A DNA stretch of 64,000 nt from Flavobacteriales bacterium (GTDB lineage: Bacteria > Bacteroidota > Bacteroidia > Flavobacteriales > Flavobacteriaceae), in the NCBI GenBank assembly GCA_018335925.1, contig JAGXRF010000017.1:62001-126000 (forward strand), given 5' to 3'. Below are positions 35,611-43,743 of this stretch, piece after piece. Under the pieces are notes generated by a model. The model was not told the origin of the DNA. It searched no databases and saw only the letters and a list, made by a program, of their open reading frames with translations. Within the stretch, counting starts at the first letter, position 1. Each line of letters starts with the position of its first letter. Both the position numbers and the translations under genes were made by a program.

Positions 35611-37878
35611 ATGGCTTTTGATATTGAAATGATTCAGAAAGTTTACAGCCAATTTCCTGCTAGAGTAGACAAAGCTCGAGAATTGGTTGGTAAACCTTTA
35701 ACGTTATCTGAAAAAATATTGTATGCCCACTTGTGGGATGGAACTCCAAACCAAACTTTTCAGAGAGGAAAAGATTATGTAGACTTTGCTCCGGATAGAG
35801 TTGCTTGCCAAGATGCAACTGCTCAAATGGCATTGTTGCAATTTATGCATGCAGGAAAAAGCAAAGTGGCTGTTCCGACCACCGTTCATTGCGACCACTT
35901 AATTTTAGCAAAAAGTGGTGCAAAACAAGATTTAGAATTGGCCAACAAACAGTCAAAAGAAGTATTTGACTTTTTATCTTCTGTTTCAAACAAATATGGC
36001 ATTGGGTTTTGGAAACCTGGATCAGGAATTATCCACCAAATTGTTTTGGAAAATTATGCATTTCCGGGTGGTATGATGATTGGTACCGACTCGCACACAG
36101 TAAACGCAGGTGGATTGGGGATGTTAGCTATTGGAGTTGGTGGTGCGGATGCAGTAGATGTGATGTCGGGAATGAGTTGGGAATTGAAATTCCCTAAATT
36201 AATTGGTGTAAAACTAACCGGAAAATTAAACGGTTGGACTGCACCGAAAGATGTGATTTTAAAAGTAGCAGATATTTTAACTGTAAAAGGTGGAACCGGT
36301 GCTATTGTGGAATACTTTGGAGAAGGTGCTGAGGCAATGTCGTGTACCGGAAAAGGAACCATTTGTAACATGGGTGCTGAAATTGGAGCAACCACTTCTA
36401 CTTTTGGTTACGATGATTCCATGAGAAGATATTTATCGGCTACCGGTCGTCAGGATGTGGTAGATGCAGCAGATAAAATTGCTTCCTACTTAACTGCAGA
36501 CCCTGAAGTGTATGCAAATCCAGAAAACTATTTTGACCAATTAATCGAAATTAATTTATCCGAATTAGAACCACATATCAACGGTCCATTTACTCCTGAT
36601 AGAGGAACTCCGGTTTCTAAAATGAAAGAAGAAGCCACTGCTAACGGATGGCCTTTGAAAGTAGAATGGGGATTGATTGGTTCGTGTACCAACTCTTCTT
36701 ACGAAGACATGAGTAGAGCTGCTTCTATTGTGGAACAAGCAGTTGCACACGGAATTACTCCTAAAGCTGAATTCGGTATCAACCCGGGGTCTGAACAAAT
36801 CAGATACACCATTGAAAGAGACGGCATTATCGAAACTTTTGAAAAAATGGGAACCAAAGTATTTACCAATGCTTGCGGACCATGTATCGGACAATGGGAC
36901 AGAGAAGGTGCTGACAAACAAGAAAAAAACACCATTGTACATTCTTTTAACCGAAACTTTTCAAAAAGGGCAGACGGAAATCCAAACACCCACGCTTTTG
37001 TAACTTCTCCAGAAATGGTTGCTGCATTGGCTATTTCCGGTAGGTTGGATTTTAACCCAATTACTGACACTTTGTTGAACGACAGAGGAGAAGAAGTTCG
37101 TTTGGTTGCTCCAACAGGAGACGAATTACCAAAAAGAGGTTTTGATGTAGAAGATGCAGGCTTTCAGGCTCCAGCTGAAGATGGCTCTGGAGTAGAAGTG
37201 GTAGTTTCTCCTACTTCTGACAGATTACAGTTATTAGATCCGTTCCAACCTTGGGATGGCAACAATATTACCGGAGCTAAATTATTGATCAAAGCTTTCG
37301 GAAAATGTACTACCGACCACATTTCAATGGCTGGTCCGTGGTTGCGTTTTAGAGGCCATTTAGACAACATTTCTAACAACATGTTAATTGGTGCTGTAAA
37401 TGCTTTTAACCAAAAAACCAACTCCGTAAAAAATCAATTAACCGGAGCTTATGACGAAGTGCCTAAAGTACAACGTGCTTACAAAGCACAAGGAATTGCT
37501 TCGATTGTTGTTGGTGATCATAATTACGGAGAAGGTTCTTCTCGTGAGCATGCTGCAATGGAGCCACGTCATTTAGGAGTGAAAGCTGTTTTGGTAAAAT
37601 CATTTGCTCGTATCCACGAAACCAACTTAAAAAAACAAGGGATGTTGGCATTGACATTTGCTAATGAAGCGGATTACAATAAAATTCAAGAAGATGATAC
37701 CATCAACTTTTTAGATTTAACCGAATTTGCTCCAGGAAAAGCTTTGACTTTAGAATTTGTTCACGCAGATGGTAGCAAAGATATCATCTTGGCTAACCAT
37801 ACGTACAACGATAGTCAAATTGAATGGTTCAAAGCGGGATCTGCTTTAAACTTAATTGCTGCTGCAAGTAACGCATAA
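35611..37878 (+). CDS. acn: Aconitate hydratase, mitochondrial type
   Basis: A 755-residue aconitase interconverting citrate and isocitrate in the TCA cycle. The three Fe-S ligands are Cys359 (G-S-C-T-N-S), Cys422 and Cys425 (A-C-G-P-C-I-G). The swivel domain near the C terminus carries [11 protein letters not shown]. Length and sequence resemble mitochondrial ACO2 (about 780 residues including its import peptide) rather than AcnA (about 890) or AcnB, as is usual in Bacteroidota. Codon use looks restrained, in keeping with strong expression. A terminator follows. Confidence 0.96.
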   Translation: MAFDIEMIQKVYSQFPARVDKARELVGKPLTLSEKILYAHLWDGTPNQTFQRGKDYVDFAPDRVACQDATAQMALLQFMHAGKSKVAVPTTVHCDHLILAKSGAKQDLELANKQSKEVFDFLSSVSNKYGIGFWKPGSGIIHQIVLENYAFPGGMMIGTDSHTVNAGGLGMLAIGVGGADAVDVMSGMSWELKFPKLIGVKLTGKLNGWTAPKDVILKVADILTVKGGTGAIVEYFGEGAEAMSCTGKGTICNMGAEIGATTSTFGYDDSMRRYLSATGRQDVVDAADKIASYLTADPEVYANPENYFDQLIEINLSELEPHINGPFTPDRGTPVSKMKEEATANGWPLKVEWGLIGSCTNSSYEDMSRAASIVEQAVAHGITPKAEFGINPGSEQIRYTIERDGIIETFEKMGTKVFTNACGPCIGQWDREGADKQEKNTIVHSFNRNFSKRADGNPNTHAFVTSPEMVAALAISGRLDFNPITDTLLNDRGEEVRLVAPTGDELPKRGFDVEDAGFQAPAEDGSGVEVVVSPTSDRLQLLDPFQPWDGNNITGAKLLIKAFGKCTTDHISMAGPWLRFRGHLDNISNNMLIGAVNAFNQKTNSVKNQLTGAYDEVPKVQRAYKAQGIASIVVGDHNYGEGSSREHAAMEPRHLGVKAVLVKSFARIHETNLKKQGMLALTFANEADYNKIQEDDTINFLDLTEFAPGKALTLEFVHADGSKDIILANHTYNDSQIEWFKAGSALNLIAAASNA

Positions 37879-37895
37879 TTAAAATTGAAATATCC

Positions 37896-37929
37896 AAAAC
37901 CTCTCTTGAGCAATTAAGAGAGGTTTTTT
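37896..37929 (+). terminator. Rho-independent terminator after aconitase
   Basis: AAAACCTCTCTT (37896-37907) pairs with AAGAGAGGTTTT (37916-37927) around GAGCAATT, with more T after. Confidence 0.9.
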
Positions 37930-37985
37930 GTTGGCTTTAAGTTTATTTAAACACGAATTCATATTTTTTTTGGTATTTTTAGTCC

Positions 37986-39251
37986 ATGAATCAAATTATC
38001 CAATGGATAGGCATTTGCCTCTTGTTATGTTTTAACTGGCTTCATGCTGGCTTTATTTTATTGCCCATGGATGAAGTATCGCAAAAAAACCACTTAAAAG
38101 CTTACGGGATTACGTATTGGGCTTTGGAAAAAGACTACAAAGCAAGTTGGCTACTAAATTACAGAGGAGGCTCGTTTTTACTCCCAGATACCGAAGACAT
38201 CAGAAGAGAATGCAAAATTAGAGGTGTTAGTTTTGAAGTACTATCCGATGCACAAGCTAACGGCATTTTGGAAGAAATTAGTGCTCCATCACAAAACATG
38301 GAAACCGTGGTTTTGGAAAAAGCCCCAAAAATTGCGGTGTACACCCCTAAAGGCAAAAAACCTTGGGATGATGCGGTAACTTTGGTATTGACTTATGCCG
38401 AAATTCCGTTTAAAGAAATTTATGACGAAGAAGTTTTAAAAGATGAATTGTTGTTGTACGATTGGCTTCACCTGCATCATGAAGATTTTACCGGACAATA
38501 CGGCAAATTTTTTGGAGCTTACAGAAATACCCCTTGGTACATTCAACAAAAAAAAGAATCAGAAGAATTAGCTGCAAAACTTGGCTTTGCCAAAGTTTCA
38601 GAATCTAAAAGAGCAGTTGCAAAAAAAATCAGAGATTTTGTAGTAGGTGGAGGATTTATGTTTGCCATGTGCAGTGCTACGGATAGTTTTGACATAGCAT
38701 TGTCGGCAGATGGCGTGGATATTTGCGAGCCCATGTTTGATGGCGACCCAAGTGAACCAAATTACCAAGCTAAAATTGATTACAGCAACACATTTGCCTT
38801 TAAAAACTTTACTTTAGAAAGAAACCCTAATCGATATGAATTTTCTGATATTGACATGACTGAGAAAAGAAAAATTCCGATGGAAAGAGATTATTTTACC
38901 TTGATGGAATTTTCTGCCAAATGGGATCCTATCCCAAGTATGTTGTGCCAAAATCACACCCAATTAATCAAAGGATTCATGGGGCAAACCACCTCCTTTG
39001 ATTCTGAATTAATCAAATCGAATGTATTAATTTTAGGAGAATTATTAATTAATGGCGAAGTTCGCTACTTGCATGGCACCAAAGGAAAAGGAATGTTTAC
39101 CTTTTACGGTGGCCACGATCCGGAGGACTACCAGCACCGAGTGGGAGATGCACCAACCGTATTGGATTTGCATCCAAATTCACCAGGTTATCGTTTAATT
39201 TTAAACAATGTGTTGTTTCCAGCAGCTCAAAAAAAGAAACAGAAAACCTAA
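37986..39251 (+). CDS. Conserved flavobacterial protein labelled asparagine synthetase B; true function unknown
   Basis: A 421-residue protein of a family that, from memory, is often named asparagine synthetase B in flavobacterial genomes. The sequence does not support that: there is no N-terminal Cys nucleophile of a glutamine amidotransferase and no S-G-G-x-D-S loop. It has a hydrophobic start (about residues 5-22), so it is probably exported or anchored. A segment with I-A-V-Y-T-P-K-G-K-K-P-W-D-D-A and, later, V-G-G-G-F-M-F-A-M-C-S-A-T-D resembles the nucleophile elbow of class I amidotransferase-like folds, which is only a guess. A 39-residue membrane peptide follows. Confidence 0.75.
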   Translation: MNQIIQWIGICLLLCFNWLHAGFILLPMDEVSQKNHLKAYGITYWALEKDYKASWLLNYRGGSFLLPDTEDIRRECKIRGVSFEVLSDAQANGILEEISAPSQNMETVVLEKAPKIAVYTPKGKKPWDDAVTLVLTYAEIPFKEIYDEEVLKDELLLYDWLHLHHEDFTGQYGKFFGAYRNTPWYIQQKKESEELAAKLGFAKVSESKRAVAKKIRDFVVGGGFMFAMCSATDSFDIALSADGVDICEPMFDGDPSEPNYQAKIDYSNTFAFKNFTLERNPNRYEFSDIDMTEKRKIPMERDYFTLMEFSAKWDPIPSMLCQNHTQLIKGFMGQTTSFDSELIKSNVLILGELLINGEVRYLHGTKGKGMFTFYGGHDPEDYQHRVGDAPTVLDLHPNSPGYRLILNNVLFPAAQKKKQKT

Positions 39252-39261
39252 TCATCAAACT

Positions 39262-39381
39262 ATGTCAGACTTTAGCTTACCATTATTCTTTTGGCAATTA
39301 CTTCAGTGGATTTTTTTTGGTTTGTTTTTGTTCCTGCTTTACAAAATATATCAGTGGGTCAATAAGAAAAACAAAAGTTGA
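39262..39381 (+). CDS. 39-residue single-TM peptide
   Basis: ATG at 39262 opens a 39-residue frame ending at TGA 39379-39381. It begins 10 bases after the preceding stop codon. The peptide starts M-S-D-F-S-L-P-L, has one hydrophobic, aromatic-rich segment (about residues 9-28) and a basic end (N-K-K-N-K-S), so it should insert in the inner membrane with the C terminus inside. Position and composition favour a real co-transcribed gene, but no homology can be checked here. Confidence 0.5.
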   Translation: MSDFSLPLFFWQLLQWIFFGLFLFLLYKIYQWVNKKNKS

Positions 39382-39403
39382 TTTTTTTTTGTAAAACAAA
39401 GCA

Positions 39404-40327
39404 TCACTCTCTTATCAAAGGCAAAGTAGAACAACGAAGCAAGCCCTCTTGTTTGGCAATTTCTGCATACGGAATTTCCTCTACGGTAAATCCGTGAGAT
39501 CGCAACCAAGCATTTAAACGGGTGAAGTTTTTTTCGGAAACCACCACATCAGGTGCAATAGAAAACACATTGGAATTCATGTGGTACATTTCTTCGCGAG
39601 TAATGTGAAACAAATTTTCTTTTCCAAACAATTCAACCAAATACATATAATCGGCTTCTTCTCTAAAACCACTTTTGTAAATAATCCCTTTGTTAGTTCC
39701 AATCGGTTGAAAACAACAATCTAAATGCAAGGCATTGTCACGAGGTTCGATTTTAGATTTTACCAAATCAAACTCTTTTACAATTTTATTCGGAAAAAGT
39801 GCTTTCATATAAGCCACTCCCTCCATATTGGTTCGTGCAGTGATATAGTTTTTGTAATCGCTTCCTTTGTAAGTACCTATAAAAATATGATCGTTCCAAG
39901 GCATCACATCTCCACCTTCAATATGCACTTCTTCTGGTGGACGAACTACTTTTGCAGGATCCATTTGATCCATCACATACTGAATGGCATCCAATTCTCT
40001 TTCTCTGTCAGGTAAAATATTGGCCTTGATAAAAACATCTTCCACTACAAAACCAATATCTCTGGCAAAAATTTGGTTATAATTTTCTATAATCTCGGGT
40101 CGATAAACTTTTACGTCATATTTTTGAAACACTTGGTTAAAGGCTTCCATTTCGACTACCATATCTTTTTCAACCGGATAGGTACCGGCTAAAATATGTT
40201 CTAACGATTTTGGATCATAAGCTTCCTCTACAGTTGGAGTTGGTCCGTTGCTCAAAGCAGTTCCTAAAATTACCGCTTTTAAACGTGAGGTTTCGTTGGT
40301 AATATGTAAGGGTAAATATTGACTCAT
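39404..40327 (-). CDS. Arginine deiminase-fold hydrolase (amidinohydrolase family)
   Basis: A 307-residue enzyme of the guanidino-group-modifying superfamily, hydrolysing or transferring an amidino group from an arginine-like substrate. Likely catalytic pieces are E-G-G-D (H-I-E-G-G-D-V), His in H-L-D-C-C-F, and the terminal Cys in L-L-R-C-S-T-L-P-L. N-Q-I-F-A-R-D provides the substrate-binding Asp region. It is the last gene of a four-gene minus-strand operon, with 3 bases from the DUF4230 stop. CtlX at 26082 has the same fold. Which guanidino compound it uses cannot be told. Confidence 0.82.
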   Translation of the reverse strand: MSQYLPLHITNETSRLKAVILGTALSNGPTPTVEEAYDPKSLEHILAGTYPVEKDMVVEMEAFNQVFQKYDVKVYRPEIIENYNQIFARDIGFVVEDVFIKANILPDRERELDAIQYVMDQMDPAKVVRPPEEVHIEGGDVMPWNDHIFIGTYKGSDYKNYITARTNMEGVAYMKALFPNKIVKEFDLVKSKIEPRDNALHLDCCFQPIGTNKGIIYKSGFREEADYMYLVELFGKENLFHITREEMYHMNSNVFSIAPDVVVSEKNFTRLNAWLRSHGFTVEEIPYAEIAKQEGLLRCSTLPLIRE

Positions 40328-40330
40328 AAA

Positions 40331-40987
40331 TTAACCTTTAAATTTTCTTTGTAAATCTTGTTCGGTGGTAATGATTTCTCCATCGTATTGTATCCTCCAA
40401 CCTAAGGTATTGGACAAAACCAACAATCCGGAAAGCTCTGCAACCAATCGGTTTTGTGCATTTTTTACCATGGAAGAGGTTTGTAACTTTTGCTCGATGT
40501 CTTTTTGTACTTTTCCTGCTATTTTGTTGTAATCGTTGGCACCAAATGGGTTAAACACACTTTCGTTGATGTCGTAAAATTGAATTTTCGGCAATACTTT
40601 TATTTCTTCTTTAGGAAGCTTTTTCAATAAAATCAGTTTTTCTTTTTCGTTGATTTCGTATGCCAAATCTTTTAAATTGTATTGGATAAACACCTCAGAG
40701 TTTACTACCATCAAAGCTTTTTTTTCAAATTTTAAAATATCTAAAAAATACTTTTTTTGGTCTTTGTAGCTGTACACTTGCGAAAAAGTGCCTTCGGTAA
40801 CCACTAATTTACTAACGTTTTTGATTTGTTTTTCAATCAAAGCCGATTGTTCTTCCAAAGTTGGTCCATCAGAAGTAGCCTTACATTGTTTCCAAACAAA
40901 CAACACCAAGATGAAAAGCAATATTGCACTCCATACTTTTGGAGAAAACAATAAATTTTGCAAATTATTTTTGAGGGTATTATTCAT
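40331..40987 (-). CDS. DUF4230 membrane-anchored protein
   Basis: A 218-residue DUF4230-type protein with one N-terminal membrane segment (about residues 16-36) and a mostly beta extracytoplasmic domain. Near the C terminus there is G-W-R-I-Q-Y-D-G-E-I. The family has no known function. Several starts are possible: a GTG at 41014 and ATGs at 41008, 40993 and 40987. I chose 40987 because it overlaps the upstream stop in an ATGAATAA arrangement, common in coupled genes. It sits between the DEAD-like ATPase and the deiminase-fold gene. Confidence 0.75.
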   Translation of the reverse strand: MNNTLKNNLQNLLFSPKVWSAILLFILVLFVWKQCKATSDGPTLEEQSALIEKQIKNVSKLVVTEGTFSQVYSYKDQKKYFLDILKFEKKALMVVNSEVFIQYNLKDLAYEINEKEKLILLKKLPKEEIKVLPKIQFYDINESVFNPFGANDYNKIAGKVQKDIEQKLQTSSMVKNAQNRLVAELSGLLVLSNTLGWRIQYDGEIITTEQDLQRKFKG

Positions 40988-41618
40988 TGTCATACGTTTC
41001 TGCTTCATCTTCACTTTCCAACCATAATGGTTCCGTGAGGTATTTATCTACAAAAAACTCCAGTTTTTCGGTTACTTCCGAGGCATTTAACACCACTTGG
41101 GTTTTTACAATGCTGATAAACAATCGTTGGTATAAATTTTCCCAACGATTTTTTAACTGCAACTCGGCATCATCTATCACCAAAAAACGAACCGTATTTA
41201 AATTAAAACCGGCTGTTGCAAATAAATCGTTAATTTTGGTTGGTGTACTCACAATCACATCATTTCCGAGGGAAATCAGGTTTTTATCTTCGTCCATATC
41301 CGATTTATCATGCGAAAAATACACCCGCAATTGGTTGTATTTTCCCAATTTTTCAAACCATTCCATTACCTCTAAACCATCTTCTTTGGAGTTGACCAAA
41401 AACAATGCTCTGGTACTTTCTCCAACAGGTTGTTGTAATTTTTGAATAGTATGCATCACAGCATTCATGGTTTTGCCACTTTGCTTAGGTGCCACCAAAA
41501 CCACATCAGTACCACTTTTAATGGGACTGTAAGATGCTTCTTGTAACTCATTAGGTTCGTGATAACCCAACTCGATTAAGGCTTTTTGTAGCGAAGGATG
41601 TATTTTTTTTAATTGCAT
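40980..41618 (-). CDS. Half-length DEAD-box-like ATPase domain protein
   Basis: A 212-residue protein that aligns with the first RecA-like domain of DEAD-box RNA helicases only. It has a Q-motif-like E-L-Q-E-A-S (24-29), Walker A A-P-K-Q-S-G-K-T (43-50), a T-P-T-K motif Ib-like block (125-128), and D-D-A-E (149-152) where DEAD would be. The motif III position reads N-A-S (178-180) instead of S-A-T. The whole second helicase domain is missing, and the end is acidic (E-S-E-D-E-A-E). ATP binding is plausible; unwinding is not. It begins 3 bases after the response regulator and overlaps DUF4230. Confidence 0.82.
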   Translation of the reverse strand: MQLKKIHPSLQKALIELGYHEPNELQEASYSPIKSGTDVVLVAPKQSGKTMNAVMHTIQKLQQPVGESTRALFLVNSKEDGLEVMEWFEKLGKYNQLRVYFSHDKSDMDEDKNLISLGNDVIVSTPTKINDLFATAGFNLNTVRFLVIDDAELQLKNRWENLYQRLFISIVKTQVVLNASEVTEKLEFFVDKYLTEPLWLESEDEAETYDNE

Positions 41619-41621
41619 AGC

Positions 41622-42788
41622 TTAATTTTTGGAAGCAAACAAAACAACATCTTCTTCCGAGATAGGATTTGCCCCTAATATAATCAAACGTTCTACCACA
41701 TTTCGGAGTTCTCGAATATTTCCTGTCCAGTCGTATTGCTGCAGTAATTGAATGGCTTTTTCCTCAAAAGATTTGCTTGCATTGCCCTGTTCCTCGGCAA
41801 TTTTTTGGGCAAAATGATGGATTAATTCCGGGATGTCCTCTCTCCTTTCATTCAACGAAGGCACTTGGATTAAAATTACTGCCAAACGATGGTACAAATC
41901 CTCTCTAAAACGACCTTCGGCAATTTCTTTTTTCAGATCTTTATTGGTAGCTGCAATCACACGTACGTTCACCGGAATGTCTTTGTCTGCTCCTACTCTT
42001 TGGATTAAATTTTCTTGTAAAGCACGCAATACTTTGGCTTGTGCGGGCAGACTCATGTCTCCGATTTCATCTAAAAAAATGGTACCATTATGGGCAGCTT
42101 CAAACTTACCTGCACGGTCTTTTACTGCAGAAGTAAAAGCTCCTTTTACATGACCAAACAATTCACTTTCAATTAATTCAGATGGAATAGCTGCACAGTT
42201 CACTTCAATTAACGGAAAGGAAGCCCTTTCGCTTTTTTCGTGTAATTGGTGTGCTACCAATTCTTTACCGGTACCATTAGGCCCGGTAATCAGAACTCTT
42301 GCCTCGGTAGGAGCCACTTTTTCAATCAACTGTTTGATGTGCTCTATTTTGGCACTCGAGCCAATCATTTCGTATTTTTTGCTGATTTTTTTCTTCAATA
42401 TCTTGTTTTCCACCACCAATTGCTTTTTATCCAATGCATTTCGCACGGTGTTCAACAACCGATTCAAATCGGGTGGTTTAGAAATGTAGTCAAAGGCACC
42501 TAATTTCATGGTATTTACTGCAGTTTGTAAATCGCCATGTCCGGAAATCATGACAAACGGAATTTCGGGTTTGATTGCTTTTACTTGGGTAAGCAATTCT
42601 TCGCCATCCATTTTTGGCATTTTAATGTCGCACAAAACCAAATCAAAATCTTCTTGTTTAATTTTTGCAAAACCTTCTTCGCCATCTTGGGCTTCTTCTA
42701 CTTGGTATTCGGAATTTTCTTCAGAAAGAATGTTTTTCAATACTCTTCTGATTGCTGCTTCGTCTTCGATAATTAAAATTTTTGCCAT
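41622..42788 (-). CDS. NtrC-type sigma-54 response regulator without a DNA-binding domain
   Basis: A 388-residue regulator: a receiver domain (about 1-120, phospho-acceptor Asp54, Lys104) followed by an AAA+ sigma-54 activation domain (about 140-375). Walker A G-P-N-G-T-G-K-E is at 169-176, Walker B T-I-F-L-D-E at 236-241, and sensor II G-N-I-R-E-L-R-N at 356-363. The sigma-54-contact loop reads GAFTSA (216-221) instead of GAFTGA. The protein stops about 25 residues after sensor II, with no Fis-type helix-turn-helix. It leads a four-gene operon and has a -7 box 20 bases upstream. The partner kinase is not in the window. Confidence 0.93.
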   Translation of the reverse strand: MAKILIIEDEAAIRRVLKNILSEENSEYQVEEAQDGEEGFAKIKQEDFDLVLCDIKMPKMDGEELLTQVKAIKPEIPFVMISGHGDLQTAVNTMKLGAFDYISKPPDLNRLLNTVRNALDKKQLVVENKILKKKISKKYEMIGSSAKIEHIKQLIEKVAPTEARVLITGPNGTGKELVAHQLHEKSERASFPLIEVNCAAIPSELIESELFGHVKGAFTSAVKDRAGKFEAAHNGTIFLDEIGDMSLPAQAKVLRALQENLIQRVGADKDIPVNVRVIAATNKDLKKEIAEGRFREDLYHRLAVILIQVPSLNERREDIPELIHHFAQKIAEEQGNASKSFEEKAIQLLQQYDWTGNIRELRNVVERLIILGANPISEEDVVLFASKN

Positions 42789-42808
42789 AAATACCTATTG
42801 GATGTTTA

Positions 42809-42816
42809 CAAAAATA
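42809..42816 (-). promoter_or_regulatory. Putative -7 box (TATTTTTG) of the NtrC-type operon
   Basis: Exact TAnnTTTG match on the minus strand, 20 bases before the ATG, directly after the mscS terminator hairpin. Confidence 0.45.
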
Positions 42817-42820
42817 AGAA

Positions 42821-42856
42821 ATCCGATGCCGGTAAAAAAGTTAATTGGCATCGGAT
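42821..42856 (-). terminator. Rho-independent-like terminator after mscS (minus strand)
   Basis: Perfect 10-bp stem ATCCGATGCC (42821-42830) with GGCATCGGAT (42847-42856). On the minus strand it is followed by a T-rich run. It separates the mscS transcript from the NtrC operon. Confidence 0.75.
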
Positions 42857-42879
42857 TGATTTTATTAAAATGATTTTGT

Positions 42880-43743
42880 TTAAAACCCTTTCTTCTCTAC
42901 CACATGTACATCGCGTTGTGGAAAAGGGATGGTGATTTTGTTGCTTCTGAATGCTTGGTCGATAGCAAAGCGAACTTCACTTTGTATTTTTGGTAATTTA
43001 AACCCTTCTGAAACATAAAAATAAAGTGAAAACACCAAAGCAGAGTCTCCAAAATCTTCAAAAAACACCATGGGCTTTGGGTTTGGCAATACTTCAGGAT
43101 GTTGGTTGGCACATTGTAATAAAAGCTGTTCAACCAATTTAGTATCGGAGCCATAAGCAACTCCAACCTTTACAAAATCACGAACATCGGTACTATTTTG
43201 GGTCCAGTTGATAATCACATCTGTTAAAAACTTGTGGTTTGGAATTACCATTACTCGGTTGTTACGAGTAACCGCTTTGGTAGATCGTAAGCTGATTTTT
43301 TCCACTTTACAAACTCTATCGTTTACCTCAATAATATCTCCCACATGTAAGGACTGGTCCAATATAATCAGTACACCGGAAATAACATCTTGAAACAATT
43401 GTTGCAAAGCAAACCCCAACCCAATAAAAATAGCTGCAGATGCTGTAAGCAAAACACTGATGTTGACTCCGGCTGCATTTAAGGTAAACATCACCACAAA
43501 CACATACACCAAATATTGGATGAACTGAAAAATACCAACAAACTTAGATTTGTCTTCCGATGGTAATTTTTGGGTAATAAATTTCCGAATTATCTTTAAA
43601 ACAATTCGGGTTAAAATTAAAGCAATCAATAAAGCCAATATCAAACCAACCGTGATATTCACTTGGCTGGAATGATATAGGCTAAATCCTAAAAACTCTT
43701 TTATTTCAACAAGTATTTCTTTCAAACTTAGTATTTCATCCAT
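42880..43743 (-). CDS. Mechanosensitive channel, MscS family (second copy)
   Basis: A 287-residue MscS-type channel with membrane segments at about 25-48, 75-90 and 95-125. The pore helix is recognisable (A-S-A-A-I-F-I-G-L-G-F-A-L-Q-Q-L-F), as is the beta-domain block D-I-I-E-V-N-D-R-V-C-K-V-E. It differs clearly from the copy at 6016, with Gln-Gln-Leu where that one has Gly-Ser-Leu. It overlaps the end of the ABC permease gene by 16 bases, so it is the last gene of an operon with the exporter. Confidence 0.92.
   Translation of the reverse strand: MDEILSLKEILVEIKEFLGFSLYHSSQVNITVGLILALLIALILTRIVLKIIRKFITQKLPSEDKSKFVGIFQFIQYLVYVFVVMFTLNAAGVNISVLLTASAAIFIGLGFALQQLFQDVISGVLIILDQSLHVGDIIEVNDRVCKVEKISLRSTKAVTRNNRVMVIPNHKFLTDVIINWTQNSTDVRDFVKVGVAYGSDTKLVEQLLLQCANQHPEVLPNPKPMVFFEDFGDSALVFSLYFYVSEGFKLPKIQSEVRFAIDQAFRSNKITIPFPQRDVHVVEKKGF

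Noticed and set aside
36054..37070. Long reverse-strand frames inside aconitase (113-125 residues)
   Set aside because: They mirror the codon pattern of a highly conserved plus-strand gene and have no recognisable domain or start context.
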